Below are positions 8,421 to 15,465 of a stretch of 26,440 nucleotides of DNA, one piece after another. The notes under the pieces are model-generated. The model was not told where the DNA came from, did no database searches, and saw only the letters and a program-made list of their open reading frames with translations. This DNA comes from JBBAEA01 sp041656175 (GTDB taxonomy: Bacteria; Myxococcota_A; Bradymonadia; UBA4248). The first letter of the stretch is position 1, and each line of letters opens with the position of its first letter. A program made the position numbers and the translations under genes. The stretch spans positions 1 to 26,440 of the forward strand of contig JBBAEA010000035.1 of NCBI GenBank assembly GCA_041656175.1, in the 5' to 3' direction.

Positions 8421-9740
8421 TTATGGGCGTTTGGTATTTATTTTGGTCAGTTCCATCGAATAAACATTATCCTTATTGAGCCCTGGCACAATGGTATCTT
8501 GCAGCGTGAGTTCGGACTGTACTTTCGCTGCAAAATTTATCGAATTCAGTTTAGCACTAGGCGCTTTAGTGTTCGCGAAAAGGGATGACTTATAATTTAA
8601 GCTAGAGGTGAATTTGCCGCTATCCCTAGAATTTTTTAGCGCGTCGAGTCTTTGGCTAAAGCTCTCTATTAAGGCGAATAGCTCCTTGAGGTACGTCTCA
8701 TCACAGCGTTTAGGATTCTCCCAAAGCCACAAAAAGGGGCTCTCTGCATTCCTTCGTATGGGAAGTAAGAGAATGCTTTGGGGCGGCCGCATTTCAAGCG
8801 TATCGTATAGTTCTGCAAACTCCTCGGTATTAGGTGCACCAGAATAGTACGAATGGCCAGAGCAAACGCAGACTATTTCGCCGCAAGGCTCAATGACATG
8901 CTCATAACTACGACCCAGCTTCAGAATCCCTCCGTTAAACATGATGCGCGCTAGCTTTAGAGCGCCGTTTTTACACTCCCCCCACCACTGCGCACTGGCA
9001 TGATTCTGTGCGTAGCTCCCCGCGATGGCAAGCATGTCCGGTAAAGTGCTAACTTGGGAAAAAGCCGAAAAAGCCCTGTCGAGCTCGCGTGAACGTTTAG
9101 AATCGTAGTCTGCCTTTTTTCCCCGTGAACTATCCTCAAAGTTCATGGCTAAAATCTCGTCCCACTTTGGCGGTAGGGCGAGCTCATCTCTCATCGCATT
9201 GAACTCGCCGCCAAGTTCCTCTGCGCTAAGAGTGCAAGCATTGATGTTCAGTGCGTATTTCTTGGCGAGCTGCAAAAAGCGCGGCGAAAGAGCTTGATCA
9301 TAAATGCGCGCATACATCACTTCAAAACGCATTTCGCTGCACAAAAATAGCCTAGCATCTTTATGGTATAGTCGCTCTATCTGAGTCTTGGTTTCGGGGC
9401 TTATAAGATCTTTGGTGACAACCATTACGCAATCATCGCTCTCATAAGGGCAAACAACGCGAAGACTTCGCGCCAACTCGGGATTGAGTTTTTTTGACAC
9501 ATCAAGGTCTAAAAAAACCTCCTGATACTCACTCCACGCTTTAATCGCTAAGCGTTGCGAGAGTTTCTGGATCATATCCTGCTCCCCCATCAAAGACAGC
9601 TCAAATATCGCTGTATCTAGCCCACCCCCCATAAGGCGATGTCTTTGTTTAATCTCTTCGATGCTCTGCGCCGTAACGCGTCCAGTCTCTTTACAAATAT
9701 CTTGGATCATTGCTGAAATCATAAATTCCATCCCTTTCAT
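8421..9740 (-). CDS. GspE N-terminal domain protein with GAF-like C-terminus
   Basis: The 439-residue soluble protein begins with a segment typical of the GspE/PilB N-terminal domain as found in free-standing form in Myxococcota (GGGLDTAIFELSLMGEQDMIQKLSQRLAI, about residues 38-67, then a VVCPYE...VMVVTKDLISPE stretch). After a linker, residues of about 225-380 (LDRAFSAFSQVSTLPDMLAIAGSYA to LLLPIRRN) look GAF-like. No Walker A ATPase motif is present, so it is not a secretion ATPase; a signalling or nucleotide-sensing role is inferred from related domains only. The N-terminus is uncertain: ATGs at 9740, 9731 and 9722 are all in frame, and GGAG lies just before the first, at best spacing for the second. 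Its neighbour downstream is element B. Confidence 0.6.
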   Translation of the reverse strand: MKGMEFMISAMIQDICKETGRVTAQSIEEIKQRHRLMGGGLDTAIFELSLMGEQDMIQKLSQRLAIKAWSEYQEVFLDLDVSKKLNPELARSLRVVCPYESDDCVMVVTKDLISPETKTQIERLYHKDARLFLCSEMRFEVMYARIYDQALSPRFLQLAKKYALNINACTLSAEELGGEFNAMRDELALPPKWDEILAMNFEDSSRGKKADYDSKRSRELDRAFSAFSQVSTLPDMLAIAGSYAQNHASAQWWGECKNGALKLARIMFNGGILKLGRSYEHVIEPCGEIVCVCSGHSYYSGAPNTEEFAELYDTLEMRPPQSILLLPIRRNAESPFLWLWENPKRCDETYLKELFALIESFSQRLDALKNSRDSGKFTSSLNYKSSLFANTKAPSAKLNSINFAAKVQSELTLQDTIVPGLNKDNVYSMELTKINTKRP

Positions 9741-9789
9741 GCTCCAAAAAAAACAACAGAAATGAGTTATGGAGCCACAGAGCTACTCA

Positions 9790-9814
9790 TGCTGCACATG
9801 GAGACATGTCAGCA
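9790..9814 (-). promoter_or_regulatory. Leader hairpin before the GspE-N gene
   Basis: TGCTG-c-ACATG pairs with CATGT-CAGCA around a GAGA loop: ten pairs with one bulged base. It sits 50 bases upstream of the minus-strand start at 9740 and so probably in the 5' leader. Function unknown. Confidence 0.4.
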
Positions 9815-9952
9815 CAATACACCTACATTGCGTACGTGTAAAGTAATATTTTGCTTTAATACTTTATCGGCCAGCGTAAAGCCCAATGTATCCTATTTTT
9901 ATTGCACAGCGACCGTTAGTTCTCTACGTTTCCTAGAATCAGCATCAATCTT

Positions 9953-10060
9953 GCTAACATTAGCATCTTTTTTCTTTGAAACTGAAAAGCGCATCAAGCT
10001 CGCTAACAATAGCATCTTTTTTCTTTGAAACTGGAAAGCGCATCATATTTGCTAACATAT
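9953..10060. repeat. 49-bp tandem repeat, two and a bit copies
   Basis: Units begin with GCTAACA at 9953, 10002 and 10051 and are 49 bp long. The first two share TAGCATCTTTTTTCTTTGAA and AAAGCGCATCA with few changes, and the third is cut after 10 bases. The remaining 9741-10230 gap holds no gene I can support apart from the rnpB promoter region. Confidence 0.8.
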
Positions 10061-10202
10061 GCTCTGCCTAAGTCTATTTGCATTATGAGATTTTGCTTCT
10101 CTAAAAAGTCTCCTATTTCACCCAAAAATTGCAATTTTATGAAATCAAATTCACTGTTCGCAACGTGCCGACAACTGCGATCCTCCTCCCAACTGAATTT
10201 GC

Positions 10203-10230
10203 TTGCTTTTGGCTGCGTACGTGTTAAGCA
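10203..10230 (+). promoter_or_regulatory. Possible rnpB promoter
   Basis: TTGCTT (10203-10208) and TAAGCA (10225-10230) are spaced by 16 bases and end 6 bases before the predicted RNase P RNA 5' end at 10237. The position is right but the -10 match is poor. Confidence 0.35.
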
Positions 10231-10236
10231 GGCTTT

Positions 10237-10617
10237 GCTCAGGGGTGCTCGCGCAGTCGCTGCGCGTCGCTAGCGACGCGGAGAGGAAAGTCCGGGCTCC
10301 ACAGAGGAGGATGGTTGTTAACGGCAACCGAGCGTAAGCTCCGGGATAGCGCCACAGAAAGTATACCGCCTTATCGCTTAGCATAAGGTAAGGGTGAAAG
10401 GGTGAGGTAAGAGCTCACCGGGGTCGTGGTGACACGACTCGCATGGCAAGCCCCATCTGGAGCAAGATCAAGCAAAGGGTGCGACATGTCGCCAGTGTAC
10501 CTCGCACTGTTACCCTTGGGTTAGATCGCTTGAGACGGCGAGCGATTGTCGTCCTAGATGAATGACTGCGCACGAGTGCGCTCGTGACAGAACCCGGCTT
10601 ATAGAGCAGCCCTGAGC
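10237..10617 (+). ncRNA. rnpB: RNase P RNA, bacterial class A
   Basis: This is the catalytic RNA of RNase P, which removes 5' leaders from tRNA precursors. The conserved 5' core GAGGAAAGTCCGGGCTCC lies near 10281-10298. Further universal segments are ACAGAAAGTATACCGCC, AAGGGTGAAAGGGTGAGGTAAGAGCTCACC and, near the 3' end, GACAGAACCCGGCTTATAG. Helix P1 closes the molecule: GCTCAGGGGTGCTC (10237-10250) pairs with GAGCAGCCCTGAGC (10604-10617) with one G-T pair, which sets both ends. The length, about 381 bases, fits class A. The neighbours are a GspE-N gene and a PilZ-like gene. Reading frames across this RNA are not coding. Confidence 0.95.
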
Positions 10618-10642
10618 TCTGTAGTCTTTGGCATCTTTGCAT

Positions 10643-10707
10643 AAAAACCCCAATTTTTGCCTTGGCTGTGTGAGGTGTTAAGCTCACTTGCGGTTGAGGT
10701 TTTTTTT
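10643..10707 (+). terminator. Terminator after rnpB
   Basis: AAAAACCCCAA (10643-10653) pairs with TTGAGGTTTTT (10694-10704) with one C-A mismatch, enclosing an inner GTGAG/CTCAC stem. The T-run continues to 10707. The position 26 bases past the RNase P RNA end fits its terminator. The next gene's ribosome site begins immediately after. Confidence 0.6.
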
Positions 10708-10722
10708 AGACTGGAGATTTTT

Positions 10723-11040
10723 ATGAAGCCAACGACTGTTACATATCCTAGCTACCGACCTGGCGAATCCGTGGTATCGCGCACTTCATCGATATTAATT
10801 TCCCTGCATCTAGGTGGTCCTTGCATGCGCTTTGACGCAAGGTTTTTGCCCAATCGTCGGATATTTATTGAGAGCGAATTCCTCTACGCCGCGGGCAAAG
10901 AGCTCTACCTCGTCATAGGCAACCCTCAGGACAGCCTCCATAGCGTTCCCGCCCGTGTACAGAGCGTTAATTATGGGGATGACGATTGCGAGCAAAGCGG
11001 GATGCTACTAAGTCTAAGTCGTCCAGGTCTAGCCGCGTAG
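10723..11040 (+). CDS. Small PilZ-like protein
   Basis: This 105-residue protein starts at the ATG at 10723, six bases after GGAG (10713-10716). An earlier in-frame ATG would put the start inside the rnpB terminator. The middle (RFDARFLPNRRIFIESEFLY..GKELYLVIGNP....HSVPARVQSVNY) matches the beta-rich pattern of PilZ-type proteins. The arginine motif RxxxR and the D/NxSxxG motif that bind cyclic-di-GMP are not clearly present, so nucleotide binding is doubtful. It could be a degenerate PilZ domain or an unrelated small beta-barrel. No partner gene is adjacent. Confidence 0.55.
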   Translation: MKPTTVTYPSYRPGESVVSRTSSILISLHLGGPCMRFDARFLPNRRIFIESEFLYAAGKELYLVIGNPQDSLHSVPARVQSVNYGDDDCEQSGMLLSLSRPGLAA

Positions 11041-11134
11041 CGCTTTTGCGTTGAGCAGAGCAGCTTTGGGGGCGCTTTTATGAGTGTGGCGCTTTTAGCT
11101 GAACTTCCCTTAGGGATGTACTGATTAATGCAAA

Positions 11135-11236
11135 AACAGTAGGGGCAGGTTTCAAAGCTGCCCCTTGATTAAAACAACGAAAGTCAACAGTAGGGGCAGG
11201 TTTCAAAGCTGCCCCTTGATTAAAACAACGAAAGTC
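11135..11236. repeat. Perfect 51-bp tandem duplication with hairpins
   Basis: Two identical 51-base units lie head to tail (11135-11185 and 11186-11236). Each contains GGGGCAG-GTTTCAAAG-CTGCCCC, a perfect 7-bp hairpin, followed by TTGATTAAAAC. The pair sits in the 313-base gap between the convergent PilZ-like and hydG genes. No gene is seen elsewhere in this gap. Confidence 0.9.
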
Positions 11237-11248
11237 AGGCGAGCTTTC

Positions 11249-11271
11249 AAAATAAAGTCAATAAAATCAAT
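11249..11271 (-). repeat. 23-bp inverted repeat, right copy
   Basis: Exact reverse complement of 8039-8061. It begins 13 bases after the 51-bp tandem duplication. Confidence 0.6.
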
Positions 11272-11294
11272 AGCTTACATACAAAAGTGGCTTC

Positions 11295-11312
11295 TAAGGG
11301 CGCTAGCCCTTA
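11295..11312 (-). terminator. Weak terminator-like hairpin after hydG
   Basis: TAAGGGC/GCCCTTA form a perfect 7-bp stem with a 4-base loop, 41 bases beyond the hydG stop. Only a short mixed T-stretch (CACTTTTG) follows on the minus strand, so termination strength is doubtful. Confidence 0.35.
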
Positions 11313-11353
11313 AACGGAAGTTGAAGTGCTAGCTACAATGCATCAGAGTTTCC

Positions 11354-12775
11354 TTAGAACCTAAAGTCTCGCTGCCCTTGAGTGATAGAAAGCAGATGAT
11401 TTTCGACCATACTGCGTACTTTGGTACTCAGAATATACTTCTTCTCTTCCTCTATAATGCGCTCGCCTAGCTCCTTTGTTTCGGGGGAAGCATAGTCTTG
11501 CAAAAATTCTTTAAGCGTAATAATCGCGTTGGGTTGGCAACAATTGAGAATTTGCTGCTTCTTGCAAAGCTCTAAGAAACGATCCCCCGTGCGTCCTTCG
11601 CGATAGCATGCGGTGCAAAAGCTGGGTAGATAGCCAAGTTGCATGAGCCAGCGCACAACTTCGTCGAGGCTTCGCTTATCGCTAACATCAAACTGCTCCG
11701 ATTGTGCATCTTCGATTTTGGGATCATGGTAACCACCAACACTGGTGCGCGAAGCGCCGCTAATCTGCGAAACGCCAAGGTGCAGTAGTCGCTCGCGTAC
11801 CTCGGGACTTTCGCGTGTAGACACGATCATGCCTGTGTACGGAACAGCGATGCGAATGCAAGCACAAATTTTGGCAAAGGTATCGTCATCAATGCCGTTG
11901 TCAAACTGCGTCGGATCTATTCCCTCGGCTTTCTTGATTCGTGGCATACTAATGGTGTGGGGGCCAATGCCGTAGCTGGCCTCGAGATGCTCCGCATGCA
12001 TGAGTAGCGCCGCGAACTCGTAACGGTAACGCTCCAGACCATATAGTACCCCTAAGCCAACGTCATCAATGCCACCTTGGATAGCGCGATCCATCGCCTC
12101 GGTGTGGTAGGCGTAATCGTGTTTTGGGCCTGTGGGGTGCAGTTTCTCGTAGCTCTTTTTGTGGTAGGTTTCCTGAAACAGGATATAGGTTCCAATGCCA
12201 GCGTCCTTGAGTTTTCTATAATTCTCCACCGTGGTAGCGGCAATGTTGACGTTAGCGCGGCGAATGGCGCCGTTTTTGTGCTTAATCGAGTAAATCGTCT
12301 CTATCGACTCTAAAATATACTCGATGGGGTTCATCGTCGGGTGTTCCCCAGCTTCAATAGCTAAGCGCTTGTGCCCCATGTCTTGTAACGCGATAACTTC
12401 GCGTCGTATCTCTTCTTGAGTTAGTTTTCGGCGCGCAATACTCGTATTTTTTAGGTGGTAAGGACAATATATGCAGCCGTTTACGCAGTAGTTGGACAAA
12501 TATAAGGGCGCAAACAAAACGATACGATTGCCGTAAAAGTCGCGTTTGATTTGTGCGGCTAAGTCTTCAATTTCGTGGTTCAGCTCTAGATCTTCGCAAG
12601 CTAAAAGCAGGGATGCTTCGCGATGGTTTAACCCTTCTCGCTGCTTGGCTTTCTCTATGACTTCGCGGATTGCAGCAGTATTATTTTTATACCTATCCGC
12701 AAACTCAAGGCTTGCGAGGATTTCTGCTTCATCAATAAACTCCTCGGCCTTCATCGACTTGGGATTATATGTCAT
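11354..12775 (-). CDS. hydG: [FeFe]-hydrogenase maturase HydG (radical SAM tyrosine lyase)
   Basis: HydG cleaves tyrosine with S-adenosylmethionine and supplies CO and cyanide ligands for the [FeFe]-hydrogenase H-cluster. The 473 residues are the usual length. The radical-SAM motif is CVNGCIYC (C97, C101, C104). The C-terminal accessory cluster motif C-x2-C-x22-C is present (C387, C390, C413), which separates HydG from the thiamine enzyme ThiH. Family segments such as AGEHP, YHTEAMDRA and CTACYREGRTGDRF are visible. It is the last gene of its minus-strand run, 81 bases after the TM1266-type regulator. HydE, HydF and the hydrogenase itself are not in the window. An AGGA-type ribosome site precedes the ATG. 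Confidence 0.96.
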   Translation of the reverse strand: MTYNPKSMKAEEFIDEAEILASLEFADRYKNNTAAIREVIEKAKQREGLNHREASLLLACEDLELNHEIEDLAAQIKRDFYGNRIVLFAPLYLSNYCVNGCIYCPYHLKNTSIARRKLTQEEIRREVIALQDMGHKRLAIEAGEHPTMNPIEYILESIETIYSIKHKNGAIRRANVNIAATTVENYRKLKDAGIGTYILFQETYHKKSYEKLHPTGPKHDYAYHTEAMDRAIQGGIDDVGLGVLYGLERYRYEFAALLMHAEHLEASYGIGPHTISMPRIKKAEGIDPTQFDNGIDDDTFAKICACIRIAVPYTGMIVSTRESPEVRERLLHLGVSQISGASRTSVGGYHDPKIEDAQSEQFDVSDKRSLDEVVRWLMQLGYLPSFCTACYREGRTGDRFLELCKKQQILNCCQPNAIITLKEFLQDYASPETKELGERIIEEEKKYILSTKVRSMVENHLLSITQGQRDFRF

Positions 12776-12856
12776 TTTCTCTCTTCCTTCTGAGTGAGTA
12801 GCAGCTCATCAAAATATGGCTGCAAGCTTCCTCGTCAGTGTAATCAAGCTCGCCCT

Positions 12857-13114
12857 CTACTTCGTAGGGGCATAAACAAGTTTCACGCTAATGCCCTCAA
12901 GCACACCGATCTTTCCTGCTATAGCGTTTAAAACGTTTTGCGGTGCATCCAAAGCGACACTCAAAATATTAAGCTGACGCTCCCGATGCGGTATTCCCAT
13001 GCGACCTATAACGTACTCGCCGTAATCGCTTAGGATACTGTTGAGTTGCTTAGTCGTTGCGCCGCTTTGCACGATAATTCCCAACAAAGCGATGCTGTAC
13101 GCATCCGTCATCAT
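12857..13114 (-). CDS. TM1266-family iron-only hydrogenase system regulator
   Basis: The 85-residue protein has the TM1266 pattern throughout: an IALLGIIVQ opening strand, LNSILSDYGEYVIGRMGIPHRE, LNILSVALDAP and a closing GKIGVLEGISVKLVYA. The family has an ACT/NikR-C-like ferredoxin fold and is found beside hydrogenase maturation genes, where it is presumed to be a small regulator; direct ligand data are lacking to my knowledge. Two adjacent ATGs (13114, 13111) follow GAGGT. It precedes hydG, as often seen, and follows gltG by 113 bases on the same strand, so co-transcription with the motor genes is possible. Confidence 0.9.
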   Translation of the reverse strand: MMTDAYSIALLGIIVQSGATTKQLNSILSDYGEYVIGRMGIPHRERQLNILSVALDAPQNVLNAIAGKIGVLEGISVKLVYAPTK

Positions 13115-13160
13115 CTACCTCATTTGCCCGCACACGCGCCCCAAAAGCAAGCAGACGCGC

Positions 13161-13200
13161 GCGCTGCAAAGGTAAACATTTTCTCGTACTTTGCAAGCGC
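13161..13200 (-). promoter_or_regulatory. Hairpin between gltG-like and TM1266 genes
   Basis: GCGCTGCAAAG (13161-13171) and CTTTGCAAGCGC (13189-13200) form an 11-bp stem with one bulged base and a 17-base loop. No T-tract follows on the minus strand, so it is not a standard terminator. It may separate expression of the hydrogenase pair from the motor genes. Confidence 0.4.
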
Positions 13201-13227
13201 TTTTTAGTTTCTCGAAACGCACACAAA

Positions 13228-14589
13228 CTATCCAAAGATCCAACGCTTCATTAATGTCACTGGCCTATCCAGTGTTGGGAACTTCCAGCGCTTGATCTTA
13301 GCTTGGACACACGCCGTTAGACCACTACCGATTTGGTCTTCCGTAATCTCTACCTTCATGACAGAGCCATCCTTACCAATAGTGATGCGCGCAACTAGCC
13401 TACCCGGCTTTTGCCCATGCTCCTGAATAACACGTTGGTAACAACGCTCAATATCTATCTTTTTCTTAGCCATCGCGGCTTCTAGCGCAGATTTATCGGA
13501 AGCCTCTACCGAGGTCGGAATACTCGTATCATCCGACATCTTGATTTGTACTCTCTCGCGCGCAACCTTCACGCCTTGTGTCGTACTACCAACAACAGCG
13601 TCCGACGCTCCACCCGTCCCCAAACTCTTGAGCCCCGCTTCGCCTGTCGATGAACCACCGCTACCAAGGTTGAGCCCCATGCCAGTACCACCAGAGCCAG
13701 GCCCACCTATGTCATCGCGCGATAATCCTTCAAAAGCGCTAACAGTACCTGCGCTTCCCAAAATATCGGCGCCAATATTCGATAAGCCATCACCACCATC
13801 AACCCCAAGTATCCCTGCTACGATCTTCTTGCCCGACTCCTGGCGCGCCGCTCTCAGTGCTTTTGCATCCGAAGGTGGCGCAGGCGTCTTTGTCGGCGCT
13901 ACATCCTCAACCGCATCTTCTCCCATCCCCTCGTCGCCCTCGCCCTCTTGCACAAGCTCATCGGGCTCTTCCTCCTCGACCTGCACCACAGCCTCGTGTT
14001 CCAAGAACCAACTCGGTATCATGATGAGTTCTTCGTCGTTTCGTGGCCAATCCTGAAGCACAACATAGAGCAGCGGCACAATATGGATAAGTAAGCTAAG
14101 CAGCAAGCAAATCGCAAAGCCAAGACCAATAAACTCCGACAAACGCCCGAAAAGCCCGCCTCCCTTAGATTGGAGCATCATCGCCCCAACCGCCTCATCG
14201 GGGGGGTTCACGAACTGAAAGAGTACAACTATTTTACCAATAACTACACGTCCGCGTGAGCGATCATTGAGCTGGATCCGGTATAAGTCGCCGACTTTCT
14301 TAGCTTGTTTTGCTTCATCAATTTTTCGCAGCTCAATGATTTTACCATCCGGCAAAGCCACCCTACCGCCCATGCTTTTTTCTACACAGAGGTAGTAGCT
14401 GTCATTCTTGCTTTCGTAAACAAATAACTGATGTGTTACAGGCATTGAGCTGGACAAAATGACAAAGCTATTCTGCTCATTTTGTCCAAAACTTACCGTC
14501 TCGCGCCTGCGGATGAGGCGCTCTTCTATGCATTGCTTGCCTTGGAACACTCCAATACGAAGCAATTTTTTGGGCTGTGCCACAGGCAT
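13228..14589 (-). CDS. gltG: GltG-like FHA/TonB-type inner-membrane protein
   Basis: The 453-residue protein has an N-terminal FHA-like beta domain (about 1-130), one membrane helix (about 155-177) and an acidic stretch (VEEEEPDELVQEGEGDE). A Gly-rich linker follows. The last ~80 residues form a TonB-like AgmX/PglI-type domain (IERCYQRVIQ...GRLVARITIGKDGSV...LTACVQAKIKRWKFP) with its Cys pair. This is the layout of M. xanthus GltG (PglI), which spans the periplasm and couples the AglRQS motor to outer-membrane parts. The usual FHA phosphothreonine residues look lost (FGQ for GR, MPVTHQ for SxxH). GGAGG lies 8 bases before the ATG. It closes the motor gene run after the two ExbD genes. Orthology is judged from architecture and order. 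Confidence 0.78.
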   Translation of the reverse strand: MPVAQPKKLLRIGVFQGKQCIEERLIRRRETVSFGQNEQNSFVILSSSMPVTHQLFVYESKNDSYYLCVEKSMGGRVALPDGKIIELRKIDEAKQAKKVGDLYRIQLNDRSRGRVVIGKIVVLFQFVNPPDEAVGAMMLQSKGGGLFGRLSEFIGLGFAICLLLSLLIHIVPLLYVVLQDWPRNDEELIMIPSWFLEHEAVVQVEEEEPDELVQEGEGDEGMGEDAVEDVAPTKTPAPPSDAKALRAARQESGKKIVAGILGVDGGDGLSNIGADILGSAGTVSAFEGLSRDDIGGPGSGGTGMGLNLGSGGSSTGEAGLKSLGTGGASDAVVGSTTQGVKVARERVQIKMSDDTSIPTSVEASDKSALEAAMAKKKIDIERCYQRVIQEHGQKPGRLVARITIGKDGSVMKVEITEDQIGSGLTACVQAKIKRWKFPTLDRPVTLMKRWIFG

Positions 14590-14656
14590 CAGAATATCCT
14601 CCGCTTCACCGCACCCTAAATTACCACAAAAGCGCTAGAGTCTTAGCAATAGAAGA

Positions 14657-15280
14657 TTATTCCGCTGGGGGGGCTTTGGAGTAGCGGCCACTCTGATCCA
14701 TCTTCCCGCTAACAACAGCAAACCTAAAGCGCTTAAATTCCGTCGAAATCGCAGTCTGCATAACCTCAACAAGTAGCCGATAAGTTGTCCCTTGGTCGGC
14801 CACAATGGTCATATCACCCTTGAACTCCTTGTTCATCTGTCGCGCCATATTCTTTTGCTCTTCCACTACTTGTCGCAGCTGTACTTCAAGCGGTTCAATA
14901 ATGAGACCAGCATCCCCACCCTTCTTAAAGTTGCCGCGCACCTTCCCTTCCTCAATATCGACCACCTTCTGGCTCTTCAAAAACAAACCCTCTTTGGTAA
15001 TCGAAATAACCGTCATATCCTCCGGCGCCGCATCCGCAATACTAATAGGCACATCAGTATTTGGCGGAATCGTCACCGGCTCCTCCCCATAGCTCTTGAG
15101 CAGGAAAACGAGGATAATAGTCATCATATCCATCATGGAGTTGAGGTTAAGCGCCTGTTTATCATCGTCGCGCCGCGCCGCACGTTTCGCCTTACGTACC
15201 GCAATCAGCCGTCGGCGCATCTCATCTTGTTCACTCCGCATATCAGCGGCCGGATTATTATGATCTACCATATTCAACAC
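14657..15280 (-). CDS. ExbD/TolR-type motor subunit with channel Asp
   Basis: This 207-residue (or 204 from the ATG at 15271) protein has a long charged cytoplasmic N-terminus. One membrane helix (LNSMMDMMTIILVFLLKSY, about 47-65) carries the channel aspartate D51, and a periplasmic TolR-like domain follows (ISITKEGLFLKSQKV... MTIVADQGTTYRLLVEVMQTA). In ExbD/TolR/MotB families this Asp carries protons. The longer N-terminus resembles AglS of M. xanthus. The called start at 15280 is GTG; the ATG three codons on is an alternative, and neither has a strong ribosome site. Element C lies just upstream inside the gene run. Confidence 0.88.
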   Translation of the reverse strand: MLNMVDHNNPAADMRSEQDEMRRRLIAVRKAKRAARRDDDKQALNLNSMMDMMTIILVFLLKSYGEEPVTIPPNTDVPISIADAAPEDMTVISITKEGLFLKSQKVVDIEEGKVRGNFKKGGDAGLIIEPLEVQLRQVVEEQKNMARQMNKEFKGDMTIVADQGTTYRLLVEVMQTAISTEFKRFRFAVVSGKMDQSGRYSKAPPAE

Positions 15281-15332
15281 CCAAGAACTATTCGTTTACA
15301 CACGAACTTCGCTTTTTCAATATCTTTTTTTG

Positions 15333-15430
15333 GTGGGGGAAGTTTCCCCCTACGTCGCAACCCCTCGCTTTGCTCGGGTTTGCGCCTACCCCCTCAACGG
15401 GGCCTCAATCGCCAGCCCCGTAACGCCCCG
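15333..15430. repeat. Structured intergenic element, copy C (reverse orientation)
   Basis: Read on the minus strand it runs CGGGGCGTTACGGGGCT ... GAGGCCCCGTTGAGGGGGTAG ... CAAACCCGAGCAAAGCGAGG ... ACGTAGGGGGAAACTTCCCC. It contains ACGGGGC/GCCCCGT and a terminal G5/C5 hairpin. It parallels copy B without that copy's central insert and is the only copy in the opposite orientation. It lies between the two ExbD genes. The plus-strand frames across it are not genes. Confidence 0.65.
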
Positions 15431-15465
15431 CTTAAGTCTTAGCCTTCGTACCCAGTGCTCGCAAA

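Noticed and set aside
10415..10687. Minus-strand frame across rnpB
   Set aside because: It is antisense to the conserved RNase P RNA.
11135..11236. Two identical repeats considered as a minimal CRISPR array
   Set aside because: The copies are directly abutting with no spacer between them and there are no cas genes.
11354..12775. ThiH (thiamine tyrosine lyase) as the identity of the radical SAM protein
   Set aside because: The C-terminal C-x2-C-x22-C accessory cluster motif and the adjacent TM1266-type gene fit HydG, not ThiH.
13541..15442. Long plus-strand frames opposite the gltG and ExbD genes
   Set aside because: They are antisense to well-supported genes, have low-complexity Pro/Ser-rich or His/Arg-rich translations and no family features.
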